A stretch of 64,000 bases of DNA from Thermomonospora echinospora. GTDB lineage: Bacteria > Actinomycetota > Actinomycetes > Streptosporangiales > Streptosporangiaceae. This document shows positions 53,961 to 62,722 of this stretch, piece after piece. Position 1 is the stretch's first letter. Every line of letters starts with the position of its first letter. The stretch lies in the NCBI RefSeq assembly GCF_900108175.1, contig NZ_FNVO01000007.1, positions 161,866-225,865 on the forward strand. Direction: 5' to 3'. The translations under genes and the position numbers were made by a program. The notes beneath the pieces were generated by a model. It had not been told where the DNA came from and searched no databases. It saw only the letters and a program-made list of their open reading frames with translations.

Positions 53961-55417
53961 TCGACAACACTCTCGCCCGGCTGGCCCGGGCGGCACTGCT
54001 GCCCGGCTTCACCGGGGCCACCGCACCGCACTGGCTGCTGACCGAGCTGGAGCGGGGGCTGGGCGGCGTCACGCTGTTCGCCCTGAACGGCAACGTGCCC
54101 GAGACCGGGGCGCTGGCCCGGCTGACCGCCGCGCTGCGCGAGGCCGGGGACCCGATCGTCACCATCGACGAGGAGGGCGGCGACGTCACCCGGCTCGGCG
54201 GCCACCGCACCGCCAGCCCCTATCCGGGCAACGCCGCGCTGGGCGTCGTCGACGACGTGGAGCTGACCCGCCGGGTCTACCGCTCGCTGGCCGCCGAGCT
54301 GGCCGCGGTGGGGGTGAATCTCAACTTCGCCCCCTCGGTGGACGTCAACACCGCCGACGACAACCCGATCATCGGCGTCCGGGCGTTCGGCTCGGACCCG
54401 GAGCTGGTGGCGCGGCACGCCGCCGCCTCGGTCACCGGGACACAGGAGGCCGGGGTGGCGGCCTGCGCCAAGCACTTCCCCGGCCACGGCGCCACGGTCG
54501 AGGACTCCCATCTGGGGGTGCCGCTGGTGGAGGCCGACCTGGACCTGCTGGAGCGCCGGGAGCTGGTGCCGTTCCGGGCGGCGCTCAAGGCCGACGTGCG
54601 GGCGGTGATGACCGGGCACCTCAACCTGCCGACGATCACCGGCGGCGAGCCGGCCACGCTGTCGCAGGCCGCGATCACCGGGCTGCTGCGCGGCCGGCTG
54701 GGGTTCGAGGGCGCCATCGTCACCGACGCCCTCGACATGGACGGCGCCAGCGGCGCCATCGGCGTCCCCGAGGCCGCGGTGCGGGCCCTGTACGCGGGCG
54801 CGGACCTGCTGTGCCTGGGCCACCGGGAGCACGGCGACAGCGTGCAGGCGATTGTGACGGCCATCGCCACCGCCGTCCGGGAGGGACGGCTCTCCGGCGA
54901 GCGCCTGGAGGACGCGGCCGAACGCGGCCGTGCCCTCCGAGCGTGGCTGACGGGCGCGGGGACCGCCTCGGTGGACCGGACGGCCGCCATGGAGGCGGCC
55001 CGCCGCGCGCTGGCGTTCTCCGGCGAGCTGCCCGACCTGGGCGTCCCGCTGGTGGTGGAGCTGGAGGCGCCCGGCAACATCGCGGTCGGCCCGACCCCTT
55101 GGGGGCTGGGGCCGTGGGCGTCCGATCTGGTGCGGGTGGAGGGGGCGACGGCTGAGGCCGGTCCGCTGCTGGAGCGCGCCGCGGGCCGGGGACTGGTCGT
55201 CGTGCTGCGCGATGCGCACCGGCACGCCGGGCAGCGCTCCCTGGCGACCGCGCTGCTGGCCGCACGGCCGGACGCGGTGGTGGTGGAGATGGGCCTGCCG
55301 GTGTGGCGGCCAGGCTGCGGAGCGTATCTGGCCACGTTCGGGGCGACCCGCGCCAACGGCCGGGCAGCGGCCGAGATGCTCGGGTTGACGGAACGGGATT
55401 CCACCGGTCAACACTGA
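53957..55417 (+). CDS. nagZ: GH3 family beta-N-acetylhexosaminidase (NagZ-like)
   Basis: 486 residues. Catalytic loop CAKHFPGHGATVEDSHLGVPL (His-Asp dyad of NagZ-type GH3) and nucleophile region AIVTDALDMDGASG. A second alpha/beta domain follows (about 350-486), longer than the single-domain E. coli NagZ. No signal peptide, so it acts in the cytoplasm on imported GlcNAc-containing saccharides. It fits the amino-sugar operon. The ATG overlaps the permease stop. Confidence 0.88.
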   Translation: MIDNTLARLARAALLPGFTGATAPHWLLTELERGLGGVTLFALNGNVPETGALARLTAALREAGDPIVTIDEEGGDVTRLGGHRTASPYPGNAALGVVDDVELTRRVYRSLAAELAAVGVNLNFAPSVDVNTADDNPIIGVRAFGSDPELVARHAAASVTGTQEAGVAACAKHFPGHGATVEDSHLGVPLVEADLDLLERRELVPFRAALKADVRAVMTGHLNLPTITGGEPATLSQAAITGLLRGRLGFEGAIVTDALDMDGASGAIGVPEAAVRALYAGADLLCLGHREHGDSVQAIVTAIATAVREGRLSGERLEDAAERGRALRAWLTGAGTASVDRTAAMEAARRALAFSGELPDLGVPLVVELEAPGNIAVGPTPWGLGPWASDLVRVEGATAEAGPLLERAAGRGLVVVLRDAHRHAGQRSLATALLAARPDAVVVEMGLPVWRPGCGAYLATFGATRANGRAAAEMLGLTERDSTGQH

Positions 55418-55450
55418 GTTCCCGCAGGTGGGGCGGCCCTTGGCGGGAAC
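55418..55450 (+). terminator. Hairpin after nagZ
   Basis: GTTCCCGC (55418-55425) pairs with GCGGGAAC (55443-55450), directly after the stop codon. Confidence 0.5.
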
Positions 55451-55511
55451 CGGAGCGCAGCGGCGGGATCCGGCAACCCAACCACACAGATCGACAAGGG
55501 ATACTAGAGTC

Positions 55512-55976
55512 ATGCGATTGTCCGCCCGGGTCGACTACGCGCTGCGTGCCGCCGCGGAGCTGGCGGTGGCCGGGAGCAGCCCGGTGACCGCGGTTCAGCT
55601 CGCCGAGGCCCAGCAGATCCCCCCCAAGTTCCTGGAGAACATCCTGGGGCAGCTCCGCCGTTCCGGGCTGGTGCGCAGCCAGCGCGGCCCCGACGGCGGC
55701 TACTGGCTGGCCAAGCCCGCCGGCGAGATCTCGCTGGCCGACATCATCCGGGCCATCGACGGCCCGCTGCTCGGCGTGCGGGGCGAGCGTCCCGAGCACG
55801 TCGGCTACCAGGGCCCGGCCCGCTCCCTGCAGGAGGTCTGGATCGCGCTGCGGGCCAGCGAGCGCGGCATCCTGGAGTCGGTCACCCTCGGGCACATCGC
55901 GGCCGGCGAGCTGCCCGAGCCGGTGGCCGAGCTCACCAAGGACCCGGCGGCCTGGCAGAGCCCCTCGCTGATCTGA
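55512..55976 (+). CDS. Rrf2 family transcriptional regulator
   Basis: 154 residues: MRLSARVDYALRAAAELAVAG start, wing/HTH (QLAEAQQIPPKFLENILGQLR; LVRSQRGPDGGYWLAKP). The cysteine triad that binds Fe-S in IscR/NsrR/RsrR is absent, so it probably senses by another route. TACTAG 7 nt before the ATG suggests a leaderless transcript. nei2 starts 10 bp after its stop, so the two form a unit. Confidence 0.9.
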   Translation: MRLSARVDYALRAAAELAVAGSSPVTAVQLAEAQQIPPKFLENILGQLRRSGLVRSQRGPDGGYWLAKPAGEISLADIIRAIDGPLLGVRGERPEHVGYQGPARSLQEVWIALRASERGILESVTLGHIAAGELPEPVAELTKDPAAWQSPSLI

Positions 55977-55986
55977 GGCGGCCACC

Positions 55987-56766
55987 GTGCCGGAGGGCGA
56001 CACCGTCTGGCTGGCCGCCGCCCGGCTGCACGAGGCGCTGGCGGGGCGGGTGCTGACCGTCAGCGACTTCCGCGTCCCCCGGCTGGCCACGGCCGACCTG
56101 CGCGGCCGCACCGTGCACGAGGCGGCCGCCCGCGGCAAGCACCTGCTGATCAGGGTGGACGGCGGGCTGACCGTGCACACCCACCTGATGATGGACGGCG
56201 CCTGGCGGATCCGCCCCGCCGGCCACCCGCCCCGCGACCACCGCATCCGGCTGGCACTGGGCAACGAGCGGTGGCTGGCGTTGGGCTACTCGCTCGGCGT
56301 GGTGGAACTGCTGCGCACGGACGAGGAGGACCGCGCCGTCGGCCGGCTGGGCCCGGACCTGCTGGGCGCCGACTGGGATCCGGAAGAGGCCGTACGCCGC
56401 CTGTGCGAGTGGCCCGAACGCGCCGTCGGCGAGGCCGTGATGGACCAGAGCCGGCTGGCGGGCATCGGCAACGTCTACAAGAGCGAGCTGTGCTTCCTGC
56501 GCGGCGTGCACCCGTGGCGGCCCGTCGGCGACGCCGGGGACCTGCGGGCACTGGTCGACCTGGCGCAACGCCTGCTGGAGGCCAACAAGCGACGGCACGG
56601 CCACATCACCACCGGCGACCTGCGCCCCGGGCGGGAGCACTGGGTGTACGGGCGGGCGGGCCGTCCCTGCCGCCGCTGCGGCACGCGGATCGAACGCGCC
56701 GACCAGGGGCCCGAGGCGCGGGAGCGTGTCACGTTCTGGTGTCCCCGCTGCCAGCCCGCCCCCTGA
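55987..56766 (+). CDS. nei: Fpg/Nei-type DNA glycosylase (endonuclease VIII, Nei2-like)
   Basis: 259-residue base-excision repair enzyme that removes oxidised bases and nicks abasic sites. MPEGDTVWLAAARL: Pro2 is the catalytic nucleophile and Glu3 the general acid. AARGKHLLIRVDGGLTVHTHLMM supplies Lys and His contacts; the H2TH region is MDQSRLAGIGNVYKSE. The C-terminal zinc finger is CRRCGTRIE...CPRC. GTG start at 55987. Co-directional with the Rrf2 gene. Confidence 0.93.
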   Translation: MPEGDTVWLAAARLHEALAGRVLTVSDFRVPRLATADLRGRTVHEAAARGKHLLIRVDGGLTVHTHLMMDGAWRIRPAGHPPRDHRIRLALGNERWLALGYSLGVVELLRTDEEDRAVGRLGPDLLGADWDPEEAVRRLCEWPERAVGEAVMDQSRLAGIGNVYKSELCFLRGVHPWRPVGDAGDLRALVDLAQRLLEANKRRHGHITTGDLRPGREHWVYGRAGRPCRRCGTRIERADQGPEARERVTFWCPRCQPAP

Positions 56767-56922
56767 CTTCGGGTCCGTGGTCGGCACCCGCCCCGGGGCC
56801 GACCGGCCTGCGCCGTCCCGGAGGCGGGTTGCCGCCGTGGCGGGTCGCTGGATCCCGCGCCCGTACCGTGATCCTCCGGTGACGGCCGGCCCAAGTCAAT
56901 TCTCGGATTTACTTGCCAAAGG

Positions 56923-56938
56923 CCAAGACCTAGCTTGG
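56923..56938 (+). promoter_or_regulatory. LysR-type dyad before the LysR gene
   Basis: CCAAG-ACCTAG-CTTGG, a perfect 5-6-5 dyad ending 5 bp before the ATG. Likely an autoregulatory site. Confidence 0.5.
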
Positions 56939-56943
56939 GTGTC

Positions 56944-57828
56944 ATGACGCTGGACGATCTGCGGGTGTTCGTCGCCGTGTGCGAGGCCGGAAATCTCAGC
57001 GCGGTCGCGCGCGACCTGTCGTGCAGTCAGCCGGCGGTCAGCCAGCACGTCAAGCGCCTGGAACGGGAGACCGGCCTGGTGCTGCTGGAGCGGCGGCCGC
57101 GCGGCGTCGTCCCGACCCAGGCGGGCCGGATCCTCTACCGGGCCGCCGCCGAGGGCATCGCCGGGCTCGGCACCGCTCTGCGGGCGCTGGACGACCTGCG
57201 CCGGGGCACCAGCGGCACCGTGCGGATCAGCACCGGGGCGACCACCGTGCGGCACTTCATGAGCGCCGGGGTGGCCGCGTTCCGCGCCCGCCATCCGGAC
57301 GTGACGCTGGAGTTCCAGACCGCGGGTTCCAGCCGCCGCTGCCTGGAGGCGGTGCAGTCGCACCAGGCGGATCTGGCCTGGGTCACCATCGGCCGCCCGG
57401 TGCGGGGGGTGGAGCAGCGGCCCTCCACGAGCCTGCCGTGGGCGCTGGCGGTGCGGGTGGACGACCCGCTGGCGCACCGCGGCTCACTGAGGCCCGGCGA
57501 GCTGGCCGGCATCCGGCACATCCGCCTGCCCGAGGAGTCGACCTCCGGCGCCCATCTAGCGGCCCACCTGGCCGGACACGGGATCCGGCTGGAGTCGACC
57601 ACCAGCGTGGCCGACTGGGACACCGCGCTGCTGCTGGCCGAACTCGGCCTCGGCCATGCGATCCTGCCGTCGCTGCCCGGCTGGAGCCACGGCCCCGGCT
57701 CGGTCGTCCGGCTGGTCCCGATCCCGGACCTGCCCCCGCTCACCGCCGGCTGGGCGGCCCGCCGGTGGGACGCGCTCAGCCCACTGGCCCTGGAATTCGC
57801 CGACACCGTCGTGGCCAGCCTCGTTTGA
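56944..57828 (+). CDS. LysR family transcriptional regulator
   Basis: 294 residues. HTH: LRVFVAVCEAGNLSAVARDLSCSQPAVSQHVKRLERETG; effector domain with GTVRISTGATTV and AILPSLPGW. Its start is set by a dyad (56923-56938) rather than by a divergent partner, which LysR genes often have. Its target and effector are unknown. Its TGA falls in the first unit of a tandem repeat. Confidence 0.92.
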   Translation: MTLDDLRVFVAVCEAGNLSAVARDLSCSQPAVSQHVKRLERETGLVLLERRPRGVVPTQAGRILYRAAAEGIAGLGTALRALDDLRRGTSGTVRISTGATTVRHFMSAGVAAFRARHPDVTLEFQTAGSSRRCLEAVQSHQADLAWVTIGRPVRGVEQRPSTSLPWALAVRVDDPLAHRGSLRPGELAGIRHIRLPEESTSGAHLAAHLAGHGIRLESTTSVADWDTALLLAELGLGHAILPSLPGWSHGPGSVVRLVPIPDLPPLTAGWAARRWDALSPLALEFADTVVASLV

Positions 57829-57960
57829 TCCGCTCCCCCGCAGTCGGCCTCGCCTGATCCACTCCCCGCAGTCGGCATCGCCTGGCCCGCCCCCACGGAC
57901 GGCCTCGCCTGATCCGCTCTCCCGCGGCAGGCCTCCGGCCTCGCCTGGCCCGCTACCCGG
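57818..57960. repeat. Five degenerate 27-36-bp tandem repeats from the LysR stop codon
   Basis: Units begin at the last codons (GCCTCGTTTGATCCGCTC) and continue as GCCTCGCCTGATCC..., with the stop inside unit 1. No gene in 57829-58064. Confidence 0.85.
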
Positions 57961-58009
57961 AGACTCCGCGACCGCCGTCCCCGCGGCGGCGAGGTGGGCC
58001 CGGACGACG

Positions 58010-58045
58010 CGAAGCCCCGGTCCGGTGACCGGACCAGGGCCTTCG
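58010..58045 (-). terminator. Terminator hairpin of dps
   Basis: GGTCCGG TGA CCGGACC core with outer CGAAG/CTTCG pairs (one bulge), 20 bp beyond the dps stop. Confidence 0.65.
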
Positions 58046-58064
58046 ACGTCCGCGCCCGCGAGGG

Positions 58065-58538
58065 TTACTGGGTCTGCACCTCGAACATCCAGTGCTGCTT
58101 CTCCAGCCCCGCGGTGAGGGTGATGAACAGGTCCTGGGTGACCGGGTCGGTCTCCTCGGTGGCCTCGATCCGCTCCCGGAACCGGGCGATGATCTGCGCC
58201 AGCGTGTCCGTCAGCGTGGCGACGACCTTGTCGTCGGAGATGTAGCCGCTGTCCGGCTGGCGGATCTTGGTGTTGTCGGCGACCGTGCGCACGCGGCCGT
58301 CGGGGTTCACGCCGATGGCCACCGCCCGTTCGGCGATCTGGTCCATATACTCGCGGGCCAGCGCGACCACCTCGTCGAGCTGCAGGTGCACCGACCGGAA
58401 GCGGGGTCCGATCAGGTTCCAATGGGCCTGCTTGGCCACCAGGGAGAGGTCGATGAGATCCACCAGGCCGCCCTGCAGGGCGTCACCCGTGGTCCGCAGG
58501 GCGGACTCGTCCTTGATAGGGCTCTTGACCGCCGACAT
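58065..58538 (-). CDS. dps: Dps family DNA-binding ferritin-like protein
   Basis: 157-residue mini-ferritin that stores iron and shields DNA from peroxide. Ferroxidase ligands are seen in KQAHWNLIGPRFRSVHLQLD and YMDQIAERA. ATG 58536-58538 follows GAAGGAG. Upstream is clgR, same strand, 113 bp away. The hairpin at 58010-58045 ends the transcript. Confidence 0.93.
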   Translation of the reverse strand: MSAVKSPIKDESALRTTGDALQGGLVDLIDLSLVAKQAHWNLIGPRFRSVHLQLDEVVALAREYMDQIAERAVAIGVNPDGRVRTVADNTKIRQPDSGYISDDKVVATLTDTLAQIIARFRERIEATEETDPVTQDLFITLTAGLEKQHWMFEVQTQ

Positions 58539-58651
58539 ATCGGCTCCTTCCGCGTCGAACGCCGTCGTTACACCTTCGCCATCCCCGCAGAGAGGCAAGG
58601 TAATCGCGGCGTACGTCACGGCAATGCCGCAGCGGCCGGATCAGACGGCGG

Positions 58652-59035
58652 TCAGGCGGCCACCATGTCGGCGCGGAACTCGCCGGTGATCTCCTCCGGC
58701 GTGGCCGGAATGGCGTCGGCCGAGATCGCCTCCTGGTCGAGGCCCTCCCCGAGCCGCTCGTGCGCCGGCGGCGCGCCGGCCATCACCGGCTCCTGCTGGA
58801 GCTCGGCGAGCGCGAGCTGGTCGGCGACCTCGCGCAGCACGTGCGACAGCGGCACTCCCAGGGCCTTGCAGATCGACGAAAGCAGCTCGGAGGATGCCTC
58901 CTTCTGCCCTCGCTCGACCTCAGACAGATAACCCAGTGACACTCTTGCCGCCGCCGACACCTCGCGAAGGGTGCGACCCTGGCGCAGCCGCAGCCGCCGC
59001 AGTACGTCACCGAGCAGCTGGCGAAGCAGTACCAT
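58652..59035 (-). CDS. clgR: ClgR-type Xre regulator of Clp protease genes
   Basis: 127 residues. [40 protein letters not shown] (HTH), [34 protein letters not shown] are the ClgR hallmarks. ClgR activates clp and other stress genes and is itself degraded by ClpP. The acidic C-terminus ends ADMVAA, an alanine-ended degron-like tail. ATG 59033-59035. A GTTCGC-type box lies 86 bp upstream. Confidence 0.92.
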   Translation of the reverse strand: MVLLRQLLGDVLRRLRLRQGRTLREVSAAARVSLGYLSEVERGQKEASSELLSSICKALGVPLSHVLREVADQLALAELQQEPVMAGAPPAHERLGEGLDQEAISADAIPATPEEITGEFRADMVAA

Positions 59036-59120
59036 CGCTCGCTCCCTCCCCGAATTTCGGACCTTCGACGTCTCCACCGTACCTGTCTACCAGGCGACCA
59101 TGGCAGACCGAGGATTTCGT

Positions 59121-59133
59121 GTTCGCTGGGAAC
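59121..59133. promoter_or_regulatory. Possible ClgR box upstream of clgR
   Basis: GTTCGCTGGGAAC resembles the GTTCGC half-site with a reversed GGAAC arm. Match to the published ClgR dyad is partial. Confidence 0.4.
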
Positions 59134-59145
59134 GTAACGCTGTAA

Positions 59146-60441
59146 TCAGCCCCGATCTTCCCGATCTTGCCTTCCGGTGTCCGTCCCGGCCTCGATCTCC
59201 ACCCCTTGCAGTACGCGTCGCAGCAGGTCAAGAGCGTGCACCACGGTCATCCGGCGGATCGGCGCACGGACCCGCCCGCCCGTGCCGGGCACCGGAAGCC
59301 GCGGTGCCGTCACCACCGGGTCGCTGCCGGGTCCGGCCACCGCGACGAAAACCGTGCCCACCGGACGCCCGCCCTGGGGCTCCGGACCCGCCACCCCGGT
59401 CACCGCCAGGCCGTAGTCGGCGCCCAGCCGGTCCCGCACCCCGGCGGCCATCGCGGCGGCGACGCCGGGGTGCACGGCGCCCTCGGCCGCCAGCAGGTCC
59501 GCCGGGACGCCCAGCAGCTCGTGCTTCAGGCGGGTGGCGTAGGCGATCACACCGCCCGCGTAGGTGGCCGACGAGCCGGGCATCGCGGTCAGCTCCGCCC
59601 CCAGCAGCCCACCGGTCAGCGACTCGGCCACCGCCACCGTCGCCGCGCGCTCGGCCAGCAGCCGGTGGACGACCCGGTCCAGGCTCTCCTCGCCCTGCCC
59701 GTAGACCGCGGGGCCGAGCAGCTCACGGGCCAGCTCGCCGGCGTGCTCCAGCAGCGCCTCGGCGTCCGGGCCGGTCGCGGTGATGCGGACCCTCACCTCG
59801 GCCGGGTCGGGCAGGTACGCCAGCCGTACCCCCTCCAGCGCCTCGACCGGGGCCAGCCGTTCGGCCAGCACCGACTCCCAGATCCCGGCGGTGCGCAACG
59901 TCCGCCGCGCGGCCCGCACGCCCGTGCGGCCCGCGGCCAGCTCCGGCAGCACCGTATCGGTCATGATCGTGCGCATCTCGTGCGGCACCCCGGGCAGCGC
60001 GTACACCACACCGCCGGGCAGCTCCACGCGCAGCCCTGCCGCGCTGCCCGCCGGGTTGGGCAGCACGCCCGCGCCCTTGGGCACCTCGGCCATTCGCAGC
60101 GCCATCGGCACCAGCTCCCGCCCCGATCTGGCCGCCTGCGCCCGCAGCCGGTCCTCCAGCTCCGGGTCGCGGACCAGCGGGACGCCCGCCGCCTCGGCCA
60201 GCGCGTCACGGGTCAGGTCGTCGTAGGTGGGGCCGAGCCCGCCGGTGATGACCACCGCGTCGGCCCGCTCCAGCGCCGCCCGCACGGCCTCGATGATCAC
60301 ATCCAGCTCGTCGCCGACCACCACGCTGCGGGTGACCTCGGCTCCGATCTCGGCCAGCCGCTGTCCCAGCCAGGCGGCGTTCCCGTTGACGGTGTCACCG
60401 AGCAGCAGCTCGTCCCCCACCGTCACCAGCTCGACCCGCAT
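59146..60441 (-). CDS. cinA: CinA family nicotinamide-nucleotide amidohydrolase
   Basis: 431 residues. N-terminal MoCF/MogA-like domain: VELVTVGDELLLGDTVNGNA, ITGGLGPTYDDLT, LPGVPHEM. C-terminal CinA_C domain: VAVAESLTGGLLGAELTAMPG, YAGGVIAYA, GVAGPEPQGGRPVGTVFVAV. It hydrolyses pyridine nucleotides deamidated by damage. Downstream of pgsA by 33 bp, same strand. Confidence 0.95.
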   Translation of the reverse strand: MRVELVTVGDELLLGDTVNGNAAWLGQRLAEIGAEVTRSVVVGDELDVIIEAVRAALERADAVVITGGLGPTYDDLTRDALAEAAGVPLVRDPELEDRLRAQAARSGRELVPMALRMAEVPKGAGVLPNPAGSAAGLRVELPGGVVYALPGVPHEMRTIMTDTVLPELAAGRTGVRAARRTLRTAGIWESVLAERLAPVEALEGVRLAYLPDPAEVRVRITATGPDAEALLEHAGELARELLGPAVYGQGEESLDRVVHRLLAERAATVAVAESLTGGLLGAELTAMPGSSATYAGGVIAYATRLKHELLGVPADLLAAEGAVHPGVAAAMAAGVRDRLGADYGLAVTGVAGPEPQGGRPVGTVFVAVAGPGSDPVVTAPRLPVPGTGGRVRAPIRRMTVVHALDLLRRVLQGVEIEAGTDTGRQDREDRG

Positions 60442-60474
60442 GCCGTTCCTTCCTCCCGTCCCGGTGGCCCGGGC

Positions 60475-61068
60475 TCAGGCCAGTGCGGCGCGGCGCAGGC
60501 GCCAGGCCTGCACCACGTAGTCGACACCCGTGACGACGGTGACGGCCACGGCGGCCGCCATCGTCGCCCAGCGCAGCGGGTCCAGCGGGCCGGGCAGCAG
60601 GAACAGCCCGATCGCGACCACCTGCAGCAGGGTCTTGAGCTTGCCACCCTTGCTGGCCGGGATCACCCCATAGCGGATCACCACCAGGCGCAGCAGGGTG
60701 ATGCCGATTTCCCGGGCCAGGATCACCGCGGTGACCCACCACCACAGCTCGCCCAGCACCGACAGGCCGATCAGCGCCGCCCCGGTCAGCGCCTTGTCGG
60801 CGATCGGGTCGGCGATCTTGCCGAAGTCGGTGACCAAGTCGTACTTGCGGGCCAGATCCCCGTCGATCTTGTCGGTGACGGAGGCGACCGCGAACACCAC
60901 GAACGCCGCGACCCGCCAGCCGGTACCGTCCACGAACAGCAGCCACACGAAGACGGGGACCAGCAGGATGCGTACCAGCGTCAGCAGGTTGGCGACGTTG
61001 TAGACGCTGGGCGGGGCCGCGGGCTCCGGGCCCGGCACGGCGGCCGGCTCGGGCCCGACCGTGCTCAC
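60475..61068 (-). CDS. pgsA: CDP-diacylglycerol--glycerol-3-phosphate 3-phosphatidyltransferase
   Basis: 197-residue membrane enzyme that makes phosphatidylglycerol phosphate. [20 protein letters not shown] start; CDP-alcohol motif [20 protein letters not shown] + DPIAD matches D-x2-D-G-x2-A-R-x8-G-x3-D-x3-D. GTG start overlaps the rimO stop (GTGA). Six helices expected. Confidence 0.95.
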   Translation of the reverse strand: MSTVGPEPAAVPGPEPAAPPSVYNVANLLTLVRILLVPVFVWLLFVDGTGWRVAAFVVFAVASVTDKIDGDLARKYDLVTDFGKIADPIADKALTGAALIGLSVLGELWWWVTAVILAREIGITLLRLVVIRYGVIPASKGGKLKTLLQVVAIGLFLLPGPLDPLRWATMAAAVAVTVVTGVDYVVQAWRLRRAALA

Positions 61069-62525
61069 GGGGCGTCCGCCGGCACGTCCGCCGCCAGGCC
61101 CACCCCGACATCCGCCACGACATCCGCCACGAGGTCGACGCCGTCGCCGTCGACCACCGTCGCGGTGACGAACTCGCCCACGACCAGGCCCTCACCCCGT
61201 ACCAGCACCGTGCCGTCCACCTCGGGCGCCTGGTGCGCGGCGCGGCCCTCGAAGACGCCCGGCTCCACCTGCTCCTCCAGTAGCACCTCCACGGCCGAGC
61301 CGATCCGCTCTTCGGCGCGCTGCGCGGTCAGCTCCTCGGCCAGCGCCGACACCTCGGCGACCCGCCGGGCGACCTCGTCGTCGTCCAGCTTGCCGTCCAG
61401 CGTCGCCGCCTCGGTGCCCTCCTCGTTGGAGTAGCCGAAGACGCCGATCGCGTCCAGCCGGGCCTCGCTCAGGAAGGCGACCAGCTCCGCCAGGTCGTCC
61501 TCGCTCTCGCCGGGGAAGCCCACGATGAAGTTGGAGCGCACGCCCGCCTCCGGAGCCTTGTCGCGGATGCGGGCCAGCAGCTCCAGGAACGCCTCCCGGT
61601 CGCCGAAGCGCCGCATCCGGCGCAGCACCGGTCCGCTGGCGTGCTGGAACGACAGGTCGAAGTACGGCGCCACGCCGGGCGTGCCGCACAACACGTCGAT
61701 CAGTCCGGGCCGCAGCTCGGCGGGCTGCAGGTAGCTCAGTCGCACCCGCCCGACGCCCTCGACGGCCGCCAGCCGCGGCAGCAGCCCCTCCAGGGCCCGC
61801 AGATCGCCCAGGTCCTTGCCGTAGGAGGTGGAGTTCTCGCTGACCAGCACCAGCTCCCGCACCCCGTGCCCGGCCAGCCAGCCGGCCTCCGCCAGCACCT
61901 CGGCCGGGTCGCGCGAGACATAGGCGCCGCGGAAGGCGGGGATGGCGCAGAACGTGCAGCGCCGGTCGCAGCCGGAGGCCAGCTTGAGCGGCGCGACCGG
62001 GCCGCCGCCCAGCCGCCGCCGCAGCACGCGCGGGCCGGACGCGGGCGCCACGCCCTCGGGCAGTTCCTCGCCGTGCCCGGGGATGGCGACCTGCCGGGCC
62101 GACTCCTTGCGCTCGACCGGCGTGATCGGCAACAGGGCGCGCCGGTCCCGGGGAGTGTGCGCCGGGCGGCGGACCCCGGCCAGCACGTCGTCGAGCCGGT
62201 CGCCGATGTCGGCGTAGTCGTCGAAGCCCAGCACAGCGTCGGCCTCGGGCAACGAGGAGGCCAGCTCGGCTCCGTACCGCTCGGCCAGGCAGCCGGCCGC
62301 CACCACCTTGGCGCCGGAGTCGTGCGCGGCCAGCAGCGTGTCGATGGAGTCCTTCTTGGCCGCGTCGATGAAGCCGCAAGTGTTGACCACCACCACACCG
62401 GCCTGGTCGGCGTCGTCGACCAGATCCCAGCCGGCGCCCTCCAGCCGGGCGGCGAGTTCTTCGGAGTCGACCTCGTTGCGCGCGCAACCGAGGGTGACCA
62501 AAGAGACAGTGCGGCGAGCAGACAT
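61065..62525 (-). CDS. rimO: Ribosomal protein uS12 methylthiotransferase
   Basis: 486-residue radical-SAM enzyme that methylthiolates Asp of ribosomal protein uS12. [34 protein letters not shown], radical-SAM cysteines [16 protein letters not shown], a TRAM domain near the end. It is the paralogue of MiaB; the N-terminal CAR/NTCGFI motifs identify RimO. The C-terminus is extended with Val/Asp/Ala repeats. A 29-bp tandem array lies upstream. Confidence 0.95.
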   Translation of the reverse strand: MSARRTVSLVTLGCARNEVDSEELAARLEGAGWDLVDDADQAGVVVVNTCGFIDAAKKDSIDTLLAAHDSGAKVVAAGCLAERYGAELASSLPEADAVLGFDDYADIGDRLDDVLAGVRRPAHTPRDRRALLPITPVERKESARQVAIPGHGEELPEGVAPASGPRVLRRRLGGGPVAPLKLASGCDRRCTFCAIPAFRGAYVSRDPAEVLAEAGWLAGHGVRELVLVSENSTSYGKDLGDLRALEGLLPRLAAVEGVGRVRLSYLQPAELRPGLIDVLCGTPGVAPYFDLSFQHASGPVLRRMRRFGDREAFLELLARIRDKAPEAGVRSNFIVGFPGESEDDLAELVAFLSEARLDAIGVFGYSNEEGTEAATLDGKLDDDEVARRVAEVSALAEELTAQRAEERIGSAVEVLLEEQVEPGVFEGRAAHQAPEVDGTVLVRGEGLVVGEFVTATVVDGDGVDLVADVVADVGVGLAADVPADAP

Positions 62526-62588
62526 GCTCTAACCGTAGTGGGCACCGCGTGTCCGGCGGACCAGGTGGTCACCTTCCACACCGGTATG

Positions 62589-62704
62589 TGCCGTCACCAG
62601 ATGCTCTTACGTCCGTGTGCCGTCACCAGGTGCTCTTACGCCCGCATCCCGTCACCAGGTGGTCCGGTGTCCCTGTCCCGTCACCAGGTGGTCCTGCGTT
62701 CCCG
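62589..62704. repeat. Four 29-bp tandem repeats upstream of rimO
   Basis: Exact 29-bp period at 62589, 62618, 62647 and 62676; degenerate half-units flank both sides (62560-62588, 62705-62727), the latter holding the stop codon of the RodZ-like gene. Each unit contains TCACCAG(G/A)TG, a CACC-A-GGTG dyad. Confidence 0.95.
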
Positions 62705-62722
62705 TCCCGACGGCGCAGGTGG

